Assembly: GCA_010093685.1 (NCBI GenBank)
Contig: MU006233.1
Location: forward strand, 868,001 to 932,000
Length of the DNA stretch: 64,000 bases
Direction of reading: 5' to 3'
Origin: Ophiobolus disseminans
Taxonomy: Eukaryota; Ascomycota; Dothideomycetes; Pleosporales; Phaeosphaeriaceae
Shown here: positions 1 through 13,539 of the stretch, in pieces
Position numbering within the stretch: position 1 is the first letter of the stretch
How the letters are laid out: every line of letters starts with the position of its first letter
Notes under the pieces: generated by a model
Databases searched by the model: none
What the model saw: the letters and a program-made list of their open reading frames with translations, nothing else
Told to the model about the DNA's origin: nothing
Translations under genes and position numbers: made by a program

Positions 1-3000
1 CACGAGAGTGATCCATGATACCGTTGAGAATGCGGCGTTCTAATGCGTCCGCCTTTGCGTCCATGAAGTGCAGCTCCTCTCGTCGAATATCAAGCGCAGT
101 ATGAAGAGACGAGACTTCGCCAGTAAGGCGTACCTTCTGGTTGGCGAGGTTCTCGCGCTCGGCTTGCAGAGTGGCAACGATGGCAAGAAGTGAGTTCTTC
201 TCTTCTTTCAGTTCCATCATGGTTTGATCCCGCTCTTCTTTCAGCTCTGCCATGACGCGTCCTTTCTCTTCCCTCAACTCCTGCATAACACGCTCCTTCT
301 CAGCCTTGAGATCCTGAATGTCGGCGTCAAGTTGTTCCTTTTGCGCAGCTTTCTCGATCCTCAAGTGCTCAAGCTCAGCTTCGAGCTGCTCCTTCTGGGT
401 GGTCTTGCGCTCTACCAGAAGAGCGAGTTGTTCGGCTTCGCGCTCTTTGGACTCGTTACCGTCGATGGTCAGCTGATTCTGCTTCGTAACAAACTCGCTG
501 ACCTCAACAGCAGTGGCCTTGACTTGAGCATGGATCTCGTCGAGCCGCTCAAACTGACCCACCGCTTTGGTAGCCTCATCGGCGTGGTTGAGTAGCTTGT
601 CGAGCTTCTCTTGCACGGCACCGTCATCGTAGCCCGACGAAGGCTCAATGGACAAGAGCTTGTCAAGCTTTTCTTGCACTGGCGCGTCATCGTACTTCTC
701 CGGCACCTCGATCGTTGACATTGGAGGTGGCAAGAGTTTGGGCAGATTGGCGAAATGAGTCTGTAGCTCCTCGCCCCGGGCCTTGGTCTCTTCATTCCAA
801 GCTCGGGCACGCTCATCAGCCTCATCCTTGGACTTCTGAGCGTGATCGTAATGGGCCTTGACGAGAGCCTCGATCTCGCGCAATGCTACCATAAACTTCG
901 GGTGGTACTCAGTGACGTTGTCCTGGAGGTTGGTGAAGATGCTCTCGATGTTCTTGATCTCATCGCGGGTGTGGGAATGCTCTGTCTTGTCCTCGAGCTT
1001 CTGCTCCTCAAACTTGGAAAGTGTTTCGTCCATCTTGCCCACAACAGTGGTAGAGTCAGTGGACCATTTTGTGGTAGCATCTTCGAAACGGTCATTCATG
1101 CCCGCAATGGTGGCGCCGAGTGTGTCAATGGTCAACCGGAGCTCGTCCGCCATCGTCTTAGTGGTCTCGAGAATCTTCTCCTGTTCCTCTGCCTTCTCCT
1201 TCATCACCCTTGCCTGCTCATCCGCCAGAAGCTGAGCGTCATCATACTTGGCCATCAAGACGTCGAATTTGTCGTCAAGCTTTTCAGTGAAGGTGGTCAC
1301 AATGGCTTCTTTCAACTCGTCCTGCTTCTCCAGATGTAGCGCAGACTTCTCGGCTTGGTCATCTTGCAGGCCTTGGATCGATCCGTGGGCGCGCTCGAAT
1401 TCACGAGAGACAGTCTCCATGAGCTCCTTGACGTCGGCAGTGACGTTATGGGTACCGAGTGTTTCTTCCAGCATTCGGAACGACTCTTTCAGACCCTCGA
1501 TGGGACCACCCTCAATGAGATTGGTTGTGATCTCAACCTTCAAGTCGTCCAAAGCAGCCTTGACATCGGTGAAATGCTCTGCGACAGCTTCTGCGTCCTG
1601 TTTTTGCTTGTCGAAGTTGATTGCTGTCTGCAGAATGTCTCCCTCATAGGTGTCTCTCAATTTGTCATGGCTGTCCCGGAAATCGTGGATGAGCCCGGTG
1701 AGCTGTTCAATGTCGGATCTCAAGGGCATGGTCTCCGGATCTGGAAGCCTAATCTCATCAAGCTTGACTTTGACATCATCGACAAGTAGAGACACGGCGT
1801 CGACATCCGCCTTTGTAGCCTTCGGGTCAGCCTCATCGTCCGGCTTTGCGGCCCTCATTTCGTCCAATGCTTGCTTGATGTCGTCGGCGATGACTTGGAC
1901 CACGGTAACGTCAGCCTTGGTAGCGCCTTCTTCTTCAATCTTCTTGGCAAGAATATCCAACGCCTCCGATGTAGTACGGACAACCAACTCCACGTCCTCG
2001 AGGTTCTCCTTCGTGACCATGGTCTCGGGGTCGGGGAAGACAATCTCCTCGATCTTGGCTTTGGTGTTGGCGAGGAGCGTTTCGATGGCGTCAGTGTCCT
2101 CTTTCCGGGCGATACCTTCGAGAGAAGGCTGCGACGCTTCCTGGTCTTGTAAGAGAAGAACTGCAGCTTGGACGTCTTTCAGTAGTTCTTCGATCGCAGT
2201 CAGGTCTTCCTTCATGGCTGATCCAGGTACGGTCGCCGGATCGGCAGTGGTCGCTGGCGGTGCATTATGGATGTTCGTGTCCATGGACTCCATCCTGTCT
2301 TGGATCTGGGAAAGGATCATCTCCATCCTCTCGAAGTCATGCTGCGGCTCATGCAGAGGTTCGTGCTGGGGTAGTGGCTCTTCGATGATCTCGCGCGATA
2401 TAGACTGAAACTGCTCTGCGTCCTCGGCAAGGACAACTTCATTCCCAGTTGAAGGGGTAGGCTCATCAACATCCATTGCATGTCTGACAGATTTCAGGTG
2501 TTGAATATCCTCGCGGAGGCCAGCCAAACCGTCCTTCAAGGTGTCCAGAATCTCGTAAGAGACAGTCATGTCGACTGGTTTGTCCGCGACTTTTGTCACA
2601 TCAGCACGAAGGCCATCAAGCCCCTCGTTCATGGCGTCGATGATGTCGCTAGTGGCAGTCATATGGCTATCAGGGCTGTCGAGTCTCTTCTCAAGATGAG
2701 ATCGAAGATCATCTAGGCCAAGGCGTACCGCCTCCAGAACTTCCTCGGTATCGGCGCGCGAATGTTCTCGTGTTAGGTTATCAGACTGGCGGATCTTCTC
2801 GAGTTCCCCATGGAGCGCTTCCAGCAATTCGGCGTTGACATCGGTCGATTTGGAGGATGACTTGATCTCCTCTAGACCAGCTCTGAGCGTCTCTAAAAGT
2901 GCCGCCTTGTCGCCGTCGACTGACGGCACCAAAGCGCCGGAGATTGAATCTTTGAATGCTTCCAACTGGGTCTCAATGACGTTGACGTTCGCCTTCGCAG

Positions 3001-6000
3001 CTGACTCGTGAGAAGCTTGTAGGCCATCAATGAGTTCCCTTACGGCGTCGATGATGTCGACCTTGTCGGCTGCTCCACCTGACCTCATCAATGATCCAGC
3101 CAGCGTTTCCCGCAAGTGTTCGAACTCTTCCTTCATGGCGGCCATGACCTCATCATTTGGCGTTGCTAAGGTACTGCTCTCACCAATGAGGGTATGGAGG
3201 CCGTCGAGACCAACCTGCAGTTTTTCCAGCACGTCATTCTTGTGGCTAGAAGAGTCACCCAGGATCACTTCTTTCAGCTGATCGAACTCGTGCTTCATGG
3301 CCTCGTTGATATCATCGCTCGACTCATCGTCCTCTCCGCGTAGAGCGACCTGAGATTTCATTTCGTCGAAGCCAGCGTTAAGTGCCGCAAGAATCTCATC
3401 CTTGTTGTTCGCAGCTGGCAGAAATTGCGAGCTTAGCTTCTCGTGGAAGTTCTCAAACTCAGACTTGATGTAGGAAACCATGTCGCCGCGGCTCCAGGCC
3501 TGGTCACCGCGAGGGCCTTCAGCGACGTAGCCCTGGATGTCCTCGCGAAGCTTCTCCAGTTCAACGGTCATGTGATCCACGATATGGTCGGTGTCCTGGA
3601 GGTCTCGTGATTGATCCCCGGTGGCTTGGATTTGCGTCCGGAGGTTGTCCAGCCCGTCACGCAGTGCATCAAGGACTTGCTCGGTGTCCCGACCATTGGC
3701 TGAAGAGTAATCCTTGAACTCAGCATGCATGTTGTCGACCAACGATTGCAGACGCTGCATGACTGCATTGTTCTGTGCTTCGACTTCAGGTCTCGTCGCA
3801 GCCAAGGCAGCCTTGACAGCCTCGACGATGTCTTCTGGCGCGATATTGATCTCCAGGTTTTCGTTTTGTGTAGCCAGTGCTTCCTTGATCAGAGCAATAG
3901 CCTCGTTCTTGGAAGACCCTTGAAGGGGAGACTGCTGGGATGCGAGAGTCGGTTTGAAATCCTCAAGACAATCGCGAACTGTCATGAGAATCTCCTCGCG
4001 TATCTCGTGAGCTTCATTGATGGGAGCGGGTAGTCGCATCTGCTGAAGGGACTCATGCACGATGCTTTCGACATCTTCCTTCGTAACTGCGCCGGATCCG
4101 CTGTAATCTTGCAGACCTTCACGAAGACATTGCAGAATCTCATCGCGTTCCAAGCCGAACTGCTGAATCTCGACGTTTGGCTTTAGCTCCACGCTGTCAT
4201 AAGCCTCACGAACGGCGCTGATGATTGCGTCCTTGTCCAGTGCTGCGCCCTGAGCGGAATGTTGGTCCAGACCGCGCTCTGCGAGAGCATGCTTGACGAC
4301 ATCATAGACCTCGTTGCTGTCAACCGTGTTGCGAGTGACAACTGACGACATGGATTGGCGCCTCCTCTCGCGCATGACCTTGTCCATATGGTCCTTGAGG
4401 TTAGCGAGCCCTTCCTGGACAATGCTGTTGACATCCTGGCTTGCTTGTGCGGAGTCGGGCGCAGGGGTGAGAGAACGCGACTGCTCGGCTTCTTCGATTT
4501 TGCGGGCAAGCTCACGGCCCATGCCCAAAACCTCACCTCGTAAGTCCTGAATCACGGACTTCGTAGACATCGTGACTCCTCCAGCTTCGGCAACGCTGTC
4601 CTTGATCTTGCGTAGAAACTTCAACATCTCATCGCTGACGAAGTCCGCAGCCTTGGGGCTGGTGTATGGTTTTGTGCCATCCGTGACCTTGTGCAGAGGG
4701 AAAGTATCCGTCATTGTTCGAGTGAGTGCGCCGGAACCAGGGGATGGCTCAAAAGAAGCCGAGCCTTGCGGCGCAACCATGACATGTGGATTTGAGCCTT
4801 GCTTCACAAACTCAGCAAGCTCTGTGACCTTCTTCGCTGTCTCTCCTGTCGCTTTGTCAACAAGCTTCTGGAGACTAGCAATCAGGCGGTCTTGACCATC
4901 CTTGGTCACCATCTCGCGGATGATCTTCTCGAGCATGGCAACGCTCGCTGCACCTTCCACAGAGTACGGGTTTGGGCTCCCCACCCTCTCGTCCATCCAC
5001 CCACTAGGTGAGGGCATACGCGGAAAGGTGAATTGCTTGGTGGGCGTCATGTGCGGATCCTGGAGGTTTAGGCTGCTAGATCGAGGCACCTCTACCGGCA
5101 CTACGGGTGTTGCAGCTTGTTGTTTCTGAGCCATGTTGTGTAGCAGGTCTTTGAGGGACTTGCGAATGTCCTCGTCGCGGGAATTGGTCGCTTCCTTTAG
5201 GCTGATCAGATCTGTTGCGTTGTCTTTACTGCGGCGGCTCAGCTGGGACATGTCCTTCTGTAGACTCGAGACGATGGAGTTGATGCTGAGTAGTTGGGTT
5301 GAGATGGAGTCATATGGTTGCATTGGTGGAGGTGGAGATCGTGTCGGAGATCGCGTCGGCGAGTTGGTGACGTTCTGCAGCGGAGGGACGTTCTGCAACG
5401 GAGGGTCGAGAATGTGAGGAGGTATAGTCATGGTCTGGAGTGCCATCATAGTCGCAGACGGCGGTGTGTTCTCTCCCAGAATGGTGCGATGGCTGGGGCG
5501 CACCGAGGAACCATCTCGGATCTCGAAGCGTGCTCCTGGTGTAGGCGTGCCATGCCTCGACTGACGCTCATCTGAGTCCTTGACAAAGGGGTCCTTGCTG
5601 AAATAGTCCCTCTCGAGGTCCCGCGCTGGTGTGGCGCCGCGTGTCGTTGGCCGCTCCGGTGACCGTTCGGGCGATCGGTTGTCGAGGTAGCTGCGAAGAT
5701 CGCGCACGCTGCCGGGCTGTAGTGACTGCATGCGCTTGTGTTGTGTGCCCTTGATCAGCGACCGCTCGGGAGACCTCTGTGGCATGGGATTAGTCGTGTA
5801 TGAGCTCGCAGGTAAACTCTCTCGCGCCTTCTCCTCTAGCGCTTTGGCCGCCTGTATGATGGCTGCGGATGCGCCCGGGCGCGTCGTCATGTTCGGCGAG
5901 CCGGGATTGAGCGGCAGTGGCGGTGGTGCGCGCTCTGGGTCTGAACTATCCCACCTGCAGCGCCGTGTTAGTCTCGTCGCTTGCGCATGCTCACGCTTAG

Positions 6001-6101
6001 AGCAGCTTCAGATGGAAGACGTACATGGGTATATTAGAGAACGCATGTGAGTGCCGGACGAGCTCCCTATCGCGAGAGTCTTCTCTGTCGACCGAAGGCA
6101 T
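1..6101 (-). CDS. Giant coiled-coil repeat protein, 3' end beyond the window
   Basis: I read exon 1 as 6101..6025 and exon 2 as 5954 running off the left edge, with a 70-nt intron (GTACGT...CTGCAG). About 2010 residues are visible with no stop. The start MPSVDREDSRD was chosen because it splices in frame into the Pro-rich segment MWDSSDPERAPPPLPL. Residues 1-330 are Pro/Ser-rich and look disordered. Residues about 620-1190 carry at least ten degenerate helical repeats of 33-45 residues, with a core like ILxALxxGLDxLR. The last 400 visible residues are a highly charged coiled coil rich in ELKEE-type heptads. Similar fungal proteins are often auto-annotated as chromosome segregation ATPase-like or M-protein-repeat proteins. 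I see no Walker motif, so an ATPase role is not supported. A cytoskeletal or scaffolding role is a guess. It is divergent from RPN6. Confidence 0.8.
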
Positions 6102-6953
6102 GTGTGGTGTGGTGTGGTAACGGGCAACCCAAAACAGTGGTATCGGAATGCACAGTGGGAGGTCAATTGGACGCGTCGTGCCAATCGTACTGAGCAGTGT
6201 GGTGTGTGGTGCAGACGTTGAAGAGTTTCAGCGGTCCAGCGCGCAGGGGTATATGATGTCCGTGATATCGTGATTGTGGGTGTATGTGACGGTGGGTGAG
6301 GGCATGTGGTGGTGTTTTGTAATGTTGCAGGGTTTGTTTGTTTACGGCAGGCACGGCCCACCTCATATGATCTCATTGGCTGAAGCACGGGCGCGTCCTG
6401 CCAGCTCAGCGTCCATGGATCACCACAGCAGCAAAGGAGCGGTGCGAGAATTGGCGCTGCATGTCCAGCACAGGTCATGCAGCCTGCGCTCAAGTCCTAG
6501 GCTATCCACTTGAGAAATGAAGCGGTAACGGAGACATCGTGTCCTCCCATCGCGTATCGCGTGTTCTTTCGCAGACGCCGTTGCTATGGCAGCACCACAC
6601 GCTGCCACTGGTCATCAAGAACATCAGATCTACAATCCTTGAAGAAACTGAATGATTGATTGTGCATTGTAGTTGACAAAGAAGGTAACATCCAATTGAG
6701 ATAGTGAAGGTTCTCTGCTGCCCTCCAAGGCTGTCTTGAAGGTGTCCCTTGCATGAGATTCGATGGGTGACTAAGCCGGCGCGGAGCTACAAATCGCCGC
6801 ACCGCCGCCTTCTCCATGAGCTTATGAGCTATTGCAACAGCACCAACAGCACCAAAAGCGCCTGCACCCACCTCTACGACGCCATATCTCACCTGCAAAC
6901 TTGCATCTCCCTCTGCCAAATCACCGTAATAACTCACGTCACTTTGCCCCACC
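6102..6953. other. Divergent intergenic region between the coiled-coil gene and RPN6
   Basis: These 852 bases lie between two divergent starts and presumably hold both promoters. Short open frames on both strands lack any family resemblance. A GT-rich stretch (6105-6350) is low in complexity. I see no RNA gene. Confidence 0.5.
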
Positions 6954-8280
6954 ATGGCCGCCGCAGAGACGAGCAAGCGGATAGCGGAGGCGCAGAAGCT
7001 CGCAAAGTCGGAACCAACCAAGGCCGAGCAAATCTACAAGGAGGTGTTGGCTACAGAGCCAGGATCGAATGAGAGCGCCATCAAGAACTACGAGAGCGCG
7101 CTCGTCGGACTTGGAGAAGTGTACCGGGATCAGAAGCGCGTGGATGCACTCGCGGAACTCGTCAAGCAGGCGCGATCGGTGCTCTCCTCGTTTGCGAAGG
7201 CAAAGACGGCAAAACTTGGTGAGTCGCAGCGATGCTGCGATATGGTTCTACAAGGTCGAACTAACAACAATAGTGCGACAACTACTCGATCTCTTCACCA
7301 CCATCCCCAACACCACCGACACACAGATTACCGTCACCAAGTCATGCATAGAATGGGCAGTGGCAGAGCGGAGAGGCTTCCTGCGACAGAACCTGGAGAC
7401 GCGCCTGGTCTCCTTGTACATGGCGAAGCAGTCCTACTATGAAGCTCTCGCGCTCATCAACAGTCTGCTGAAGGAGCTCAAGCGCTTGGACGACAAGCTG
7501 GTCTTGGTCGAGGTACAACTACTCGAGTCAAGAGTCTACCATGCGCTGGGCAACATACCGAAAGGTCGTGCCGCGCTCACCTCCGCACGAACATCGGCCG
7601 CGTCAGTCTATACCCCGCCATTACTTCAGGCCAATCTGGATATGCAGAGTGGAATGCTACATGCCGAGGACGGCGACTTCAACACAGCCTTTTCGTATTT
7701 CATCGAGGCGATGGAGGGTTACCACTCACAGGACGAGGAGCAAAAGGCCACGTCAGCGTTGCAGTACATGCTGCTCTGCAAGATCATGCTCAACCTGGGC
7801 GACGATGTCTCAACACTAATGAGCTCAAAGCACGCAATCAAGTACGCAGGAAAGCGGCTGGAAGCTATGAAGGCTGTAGCTCGAGCACACACCAACCGCA
7901 GCCTGGAAGAGTATGAGACAGCCCTAACCGAGTTCCGGCAACAGCTCGGTAGCGATCGATTCATCACAAGCCATCTACGGCGCCTGTACGACAACATGCT
8001 AGAGCAGAACCTTATCAAGGTGATCGAGCCATTCAGCAGGGTAGAGATCGATCATGTCGCCAAGATGGTCGGCCTTGACACAGTTCAGGTGGAGCGCAAG
8101 CTCTCGCAGATGATCCTCGACAAGGTTATTATTGGCGTCCTTGACCAGGGTGCTGGCTGCCTCATCGTCTACGACGAGTCCGAACGCGACCAGGGCTACG
8201 ACGCGGCGCTGGGAACCATTGAGAAGCTGAGCAACGTCGTCGACGTGCTGTACATGAATCAAGCGTCGCTGTTGGAGTAA
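6954..8280 (+). CDS. RPN6: 26S proteasome regulatory subunit Rpn6 (PSMD11)
   Basis: Exons are 6954..7218 and 7274..8280, giving 423 residues. The 55-nt intron begins GTGAGT, has a CTAAC branch site and ends TAG. The length fits yeast Rpn6 (434) and human PSMD11 (422). The N-terminal two thirds are TPR/PCI-type helical repeats. The C-terminal part is a PCI winged-helix domain (about residues 290-400, with the segment SRVEIDHVAKMVGL), followed by the closing helix used for lid assembly. Rpn6 clamps the lid to the base and the 20S core, supporting degradation of ubiquitinated proteins in nucleus and cytosol. The ATG at 6954 gives the expected MAAAETSKRIAEAQK start. No proteasome-specific promoter element was recognised upstream. 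Confidence 0.97.
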
Positions 8281-10022
8281 GCTTCACCGGTACATGCAGG
8301 GCGAAAGCGGCGTCAGAAGGCATGATACCTTGACTGGTTTGTAGACCTTTGTACTATAAGCATAGACAGCATGGCGCGTGTAGCCAGCGCTCTGATGGAC
8401 ATGATCACTGAAGCCAATGAAACGAACATGCATATGTTACACCCCTGCGTGCTTGTTTCGTCTAAACAACCTCCCACATGGAGCCGTACCTCAGCGCATG
8501 GTCGTGTTCAGCCTCATCTTCGGGTTCATGTAATGTGGTCGGTGCTGGTCGATAGCGCCTGCCCTCGGCGCGTCGATCTTTGTTTTTATGCCATGAATGT
8601 GGTTAGCACACACTTGCGCTTCCTTCAGCCATTTCCGCCCCACAGCAACACACTTTCTCCACAAACCACATCACCGGTGGCTTTTTCTGCAGCCCTCAAT
8701 CACCGCCAGCAGCACGCAAATTTAGCTCAAGCTCATGCAGCATGCTCACGCTTGATGGCCACGTTTCAAGCGGCAGTCAGCATTGTCCCGCGTTCCATGT
8801 GGCGATCGACCGTTTGGCGCAGAACGACCACCGAGGCGACCACCATTACAACTGTGTGCTGCACCTAATATCTCTCGGCCCCCGACCAACGGAGGCCATA
8901 GGGCGAGCACCGCTTACCCTAGCTCTGTATCGGTATGCCGTCTGGTTCACATCCGTCGTCACTTTCGCGCGCTCGATGCGCTTTGCTTGAAGACCCATAC
9001 CGTACCACCGCGGGATAGAATCAGGCTTGAATCTCTTGGATCCTAGTATTGGCCAATAAAGCGGCTGTGAAGAGCTGTTATGCGTCAAATTGGCAGCATC
9101 TGATCCAGAGCACACTGTGCCACTGACAGCCTTACTCAAAACGACTGACTCGTGGGCTGGCCCTAGTTTGCGGTCGCGCATGCCACCAACAGACCTGCCG
9201 CAGGCGGCCACCGGTAACATATACGCGCGCTTCGACCTTCCAATCCTGCATGATGCTATATGGCCACTAGTTTGTCACTGCGCGGAGAAAGACGGGCCTG
9301 AACTCTGGTGAAGCAAATACGCACTATAGTGCTGACAACAGATCTGCCCACAAACGCGGGAAGAGCACCACCGACAAACTGGGTTGTAATCGATGGCTTT
9401 GTCCTTCATAGAAGCAAAGCATCTCGAGCCCATCTTCCGCCAGCATCAGAAGTTCCAGTTCTCCGCATTGGACCTTCATCTGGTGGCAGCTGCACGATAC
9501 AATACTTACGCTATCAACACATTGGGCTAGTACATACATTGCTGCCATGCAAGAGGCGCTATTGTGGTCTCCACTTTAAAGTGCGTCCCTGGTCGCGGAT
9601 ACCCATGCGGAAGGGGTAGAGGAAAGCTCTCCGCCAGTTTGAACGCATGAACAGCTTTCTGGTGGATTGAAAGAAGGCCCACTTCTCATGAGTTGGTGTG
9701 AGCAGCGCTACCTATCACTGGCGGTCAGCGTAGCCGACACACCACTATTAGGTTTGACAATGTAGCGGAAGTTATCCACGTCCAAGGCCCAATTAAAGGC
9801 CTGTGCTCGCGCTTGTCGGATGGAAAGCTGACTGAACATCCCACTCAAAGTCCATTCAGGTGTCCATTTTGAGACTACAAATATCACGTTATCTGCCTGC
9901 TTTGCCGGAAACGTGACATCTACATAGCCACTCCGCCCCTCACCGAATCGAGGAAACTAGTTACCAACACTCGACTCGCGGATATCGAACTCATTCATAA
10001 TTCATCCCACCAACGTCGAAAG
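8281..10022. other. Intergenic region without a supported gene
   Basis: About 1.7 kb follow RPN6. Open frames up to 165 codons exist on both strands, but they lack recognisable domains and look like chance frames. The last 150 bases are probably the promoter and 5' leader of the next gene. Confidence 0.5.
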
Positions 10023-11166
10023 ATGACGAAAACACGGATCTTATTAACTGGTGCAGATACCTTGACAGGCTCTCACATTCTCGCTCAGCTCTTGTCCAGC
10101 GACGCCATCTCAGTCCGCGCGGTCGTCAACTCGCAGGAAGCCTTACACGCAACCCGAAAGCAATACCAGCAGGTGTCCTCAACCGTTCTAGACTTATTTG
10201 GTCTTTCTACTGACGACCATACCATATCTGGGTCTGTCGAGGACGCACTTTGCGACTCTCCCAGACCTTTTGAGGCCGTCATCCACACTCTGATTCCGAA
10301 GACTTCGGATGAGGCTGATTGTCTTACGAAATTTATTCACCTCGAGACGGAGTCCATAATCCGGTTTCTGACATCGATCCAACACACAGCTCCGTATGTG
10401 CGACGAGTCGTCATTGTAACATCGCTCGCTCCGTTTGCACGTTGGCTTGTCAACCCTCAATCTCCCAGAAGCCCCGGACAGGTCATGAGCGAAGGTTTCT
10501 CTACTTTTGCGATCGACGCCGAGCATATACTGGCGACTAGTCAAGCAAGCAGCAGTACAATGTGCGATGCTATCTTGGAATGGAGGAGAGAATGTGGCGC
10601 CCAATTCGATATCGCATACGTCGCCACGCCCAGTGTGTATGGCCCAACAATTCATCCTTTAGAAACCTCCTCGGATCTTTCAGAAACCAACCGTCGAATC
10701 TGGAACATATGTTCGAGTGAGCCCCAGCAACGTACCGAAAATCCTCCGTACGGCATCAGCCACTACTCTGATGTACGAGTAAGTTATACCAATCATACGA
10801 TACTTGTACAAATGTTGATCTTGCGAACAGGACGTTGCCACTGCTAGTGTACGCGCTCTCTTTGTTGCTGAAGCTTCAAACAAGCGCTTCGTCGTTTCAG
10901 CAGGTGTCATGCCTTTGGGATCTGAGATTGCTGAGTATCTCGTCGCTCGATACCCTGAGCTACGAAGCCGGATCAGGGCGGATGGACATCCGCAACGGCG
11001 GTCCCAATTCGACGACTCAGCTCTCGACGCTCTCGACGCGTACTTGGTGACTACAGTTTTGGGGCTCTCACAGCTGCGTACTGCCGAAGCTACCATCAAC
11101 GATACTGTGCGGCAGATTCTTGATCTCCAGCAGCGAAAAGCCTGGAAAAGTATCATACACAGTTGA
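10023..11166 (+). CDS. NAD(P)-dependent epimerase/dehydratase-like protein (extended SDR)
   Basis: Exons are 10023..10778 and 10831..11166, giving 363 residues, with a 52-nt intron (GTAAGT...ACAG). The N-terminus has a Rossmann dinucleotide-binding loop, TGADTLTGSHI, which is the GxxxxxG form of extended short-chain dehydrogenases. VVIVTSLAP occupies the usual catalytic Ser strand, and the SVYGP segment matches the region after the active site. Splicing restores SDVRDVATASVRALF, the typical DVRDVA motif of dihydroflavonol-reductase-like SDRs and support for the intron. I cannot see a clean YxxxK catalytic pair, so activity and substrate are uncertain. The gene stands alone with long flanks and shows no sign of a biosynthetic cluster. 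Confidence 0.85.
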
Positions 11167-13539
11167 ACGAGAAATGAACATGTCACGGAGTGGGCACTTC
11201 CCGATTGTGACTACCTGAAGCCTGTGGATTCGCACAGCCGACAAACATTACGATGGTGATCACATCACATTGGAATGGACCGAGAATAGACCAGCACTAG
11301 CATGGCCGCATTGTGTCCGGTACCCTACAGCATCTCGCTTTGAGTCAACATTCGCCAGCCTGTAAGAGACCGAACAATATGGATATCCTCAGTACCATCT
11401 TAAGAATGCTTTGGACGGTTGCTTCTGACCAACGAGCACCGAACAGACTTGGGGAGCATCACGCATCACGCCTTTTCATCGCGCGACCGAGACACTTTTC
11501 CATCGTCCTGCTACATCACCAGCTACAAGAGTCGGTGTGTTATCTTACTGAAACCTAGACCAGTCTCTTGTTGGGCACAGGATTCTCCACTTAGAAGCCA
11601 ACTCAAGCTGCTGCGTTGTGACGAATGCCGGTCACGCTAACTGGAAGCCGTACATAGCGTCACTTTGTTGAAGGATCGCTAGCCTGGCAACTCTTACCAC
11701 CCACCTTGTGCAGCAATATTGGAGCCGTGCAGGTCTTATGAATTCTGCGATAACAGGTCATTGTCTGAGTTCTGTGCCGCATGAAGACATGCTACCTCCC
11801 ACGCTCTCCGGCGGGCTATAGGCCTTTTGTGTCGACCTCTATCGCCTCGGGCACTTATTGGATTTTAGTTTGCAACGCGTTCAACTCCATGGCTGTATGC
11901 CCCTGTCATGTATTTCTTATATAAGTTACATTCTTAAGCCAAATTCACGTCAGCCAACCCCATAAGACAGCGCTACTCTCCCAAAGCTCTCGAGACCATA
12001 ACAGGCATGTTTTCCACTCCTGGTTTCCGAACGCGTCACCTGCGAATCGAGCACTTCCTAGCTCTGAACCCTGCGACATGTGGATCTTGATGCTTGGTCA
12101 TGTTGGGCTAGATTCAATGCGCAATTTTTGGCCTCATCTCGTCTACTGCTTAACGCCGCTGCGATGCTTCAAGCGCAACTAGCCGAGCGTACATATAGTC
12201 CTCCACCCACTCATGCACAAGTCATTCTCCACATCGCAGCCAAGCCTCACAGTCCACGTGGTTTAGCTATGCAGCAGCTTTTCAGAGCCAATATATCCTC
12301 CATCTGCGGGCTCCAACACCATCGTCGAAGGATTACCAACACTCATGCGTGGAGCCTACTATAGCCGCGCGCGCGCCAGCATTGCCGGGATGCTAACCAC
12401 GCCGCAAATGTTGGCTTCTAGAAAATCGCTAGAAACCAACAATCGGGGTTCTAAACATAACCAACGGCTGGCGCCACCATGACATATATAGGCATCCCGT
12501 ACGGAAGCATGTCAGCTCCCCACAAAGCGGCACAGACGAAACGACTCATGGCGACGAGAATCGATCTGTCGCACAGCAGCAACAGCAACAGCAGCACGAA
12601 GCTGATCTTGTCGACCAGTATGTTGACTTTCGTCGGTACGCGAACAATATGCTGTGTTGCATAGTCCGGCCAATCACGACCACGTTTCGTTTCTCCCGCG
12701 TGGCTACCGTGTGGTCAGCATCCTAGCTCGCGTGGCCATCCTTGCAGGCACCTGTCATACTTCCGAAACGCTGCTGACAACCGTTTGGACCATTTGGTAT
12801 GCGCCAATATCGGCGATATTGTTTGCGCTACGTACCATGGCTTTGGGCGACAAAGTCCTGTACCGTGGGCTGGGAACATGGACCGAAAAGCGGCGGGGCG
12901 GGCGGCTAGGTAATTGCGCACTATGCAACAGGAGCGGGGATGTTTGATGTGCAGTTGGAGCCGACGATGCCAAATGCAGGCGACAACGTATTTGGGTCGA
13001 AAACGGACTCGTGGTGCGAAGCAGGTCACGCGACGCGGAAGTGCAGTCTTGCATGCCCTACCCACGTTTCATGCTGACTACCCACATGCCTAAATGCCGA
13101 TCATTCATGCAAATTCAAACCTGCTGAAGCCTTACTTTTAGCAAGAATGATAAGCTCAAACTGTGCACTACGCACGGGTCAGAGCAGCTGGCTCCGAAGC
13201 CATACGGTTATGTCACAGAGCACCCAAAAATCTTCACGAGCACAGATTCAATGCTCGAATCTCTTGACAATAAACGAACACGACGTCAAACTGTTCGATG
13301 AGCGGTGCGGACATGCTATATATTCCACACTGGGGCGTGGGACGACGAGCAGCTGTGGCTTCCGCGTGGAGCGAACTTGGAGAAATGATGCCAAACGCCC
13401 ACCACAATGTCAAGTCTTGTTTTCAACGACACACCCATATGTGAAGCGGTCGTGAAGTCACATTCAAACTTCACTGAAGTGCATCATCATACAAAATGAA
13501 CATTTTCTCCACTTCCAACGCCCATTGTAACCACGGATC
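11167..13539. other. Long intergenic region, no supported gene
   Basis: About 2.4 kb hold only short open frames without family resemblance. There are small low-complexity patches, such as a GC alternation near 12365. I see no RNA gene or mobile element. Confidence 0.45.

Noticed and set aside
6163..6493. Minus-strand frames upstream of the coiled-coil start (up to 161 codons)
   Set aside because: They do not splice in phase into the conserved MWDSSDPE segment, whereas the ATG at 6101 does.
8371..8868. Plus-strand frame of 165 codons downstream of RPN6
   Set aside because: No domain, an uneven composition and overlapping frames of similar length on both strands.
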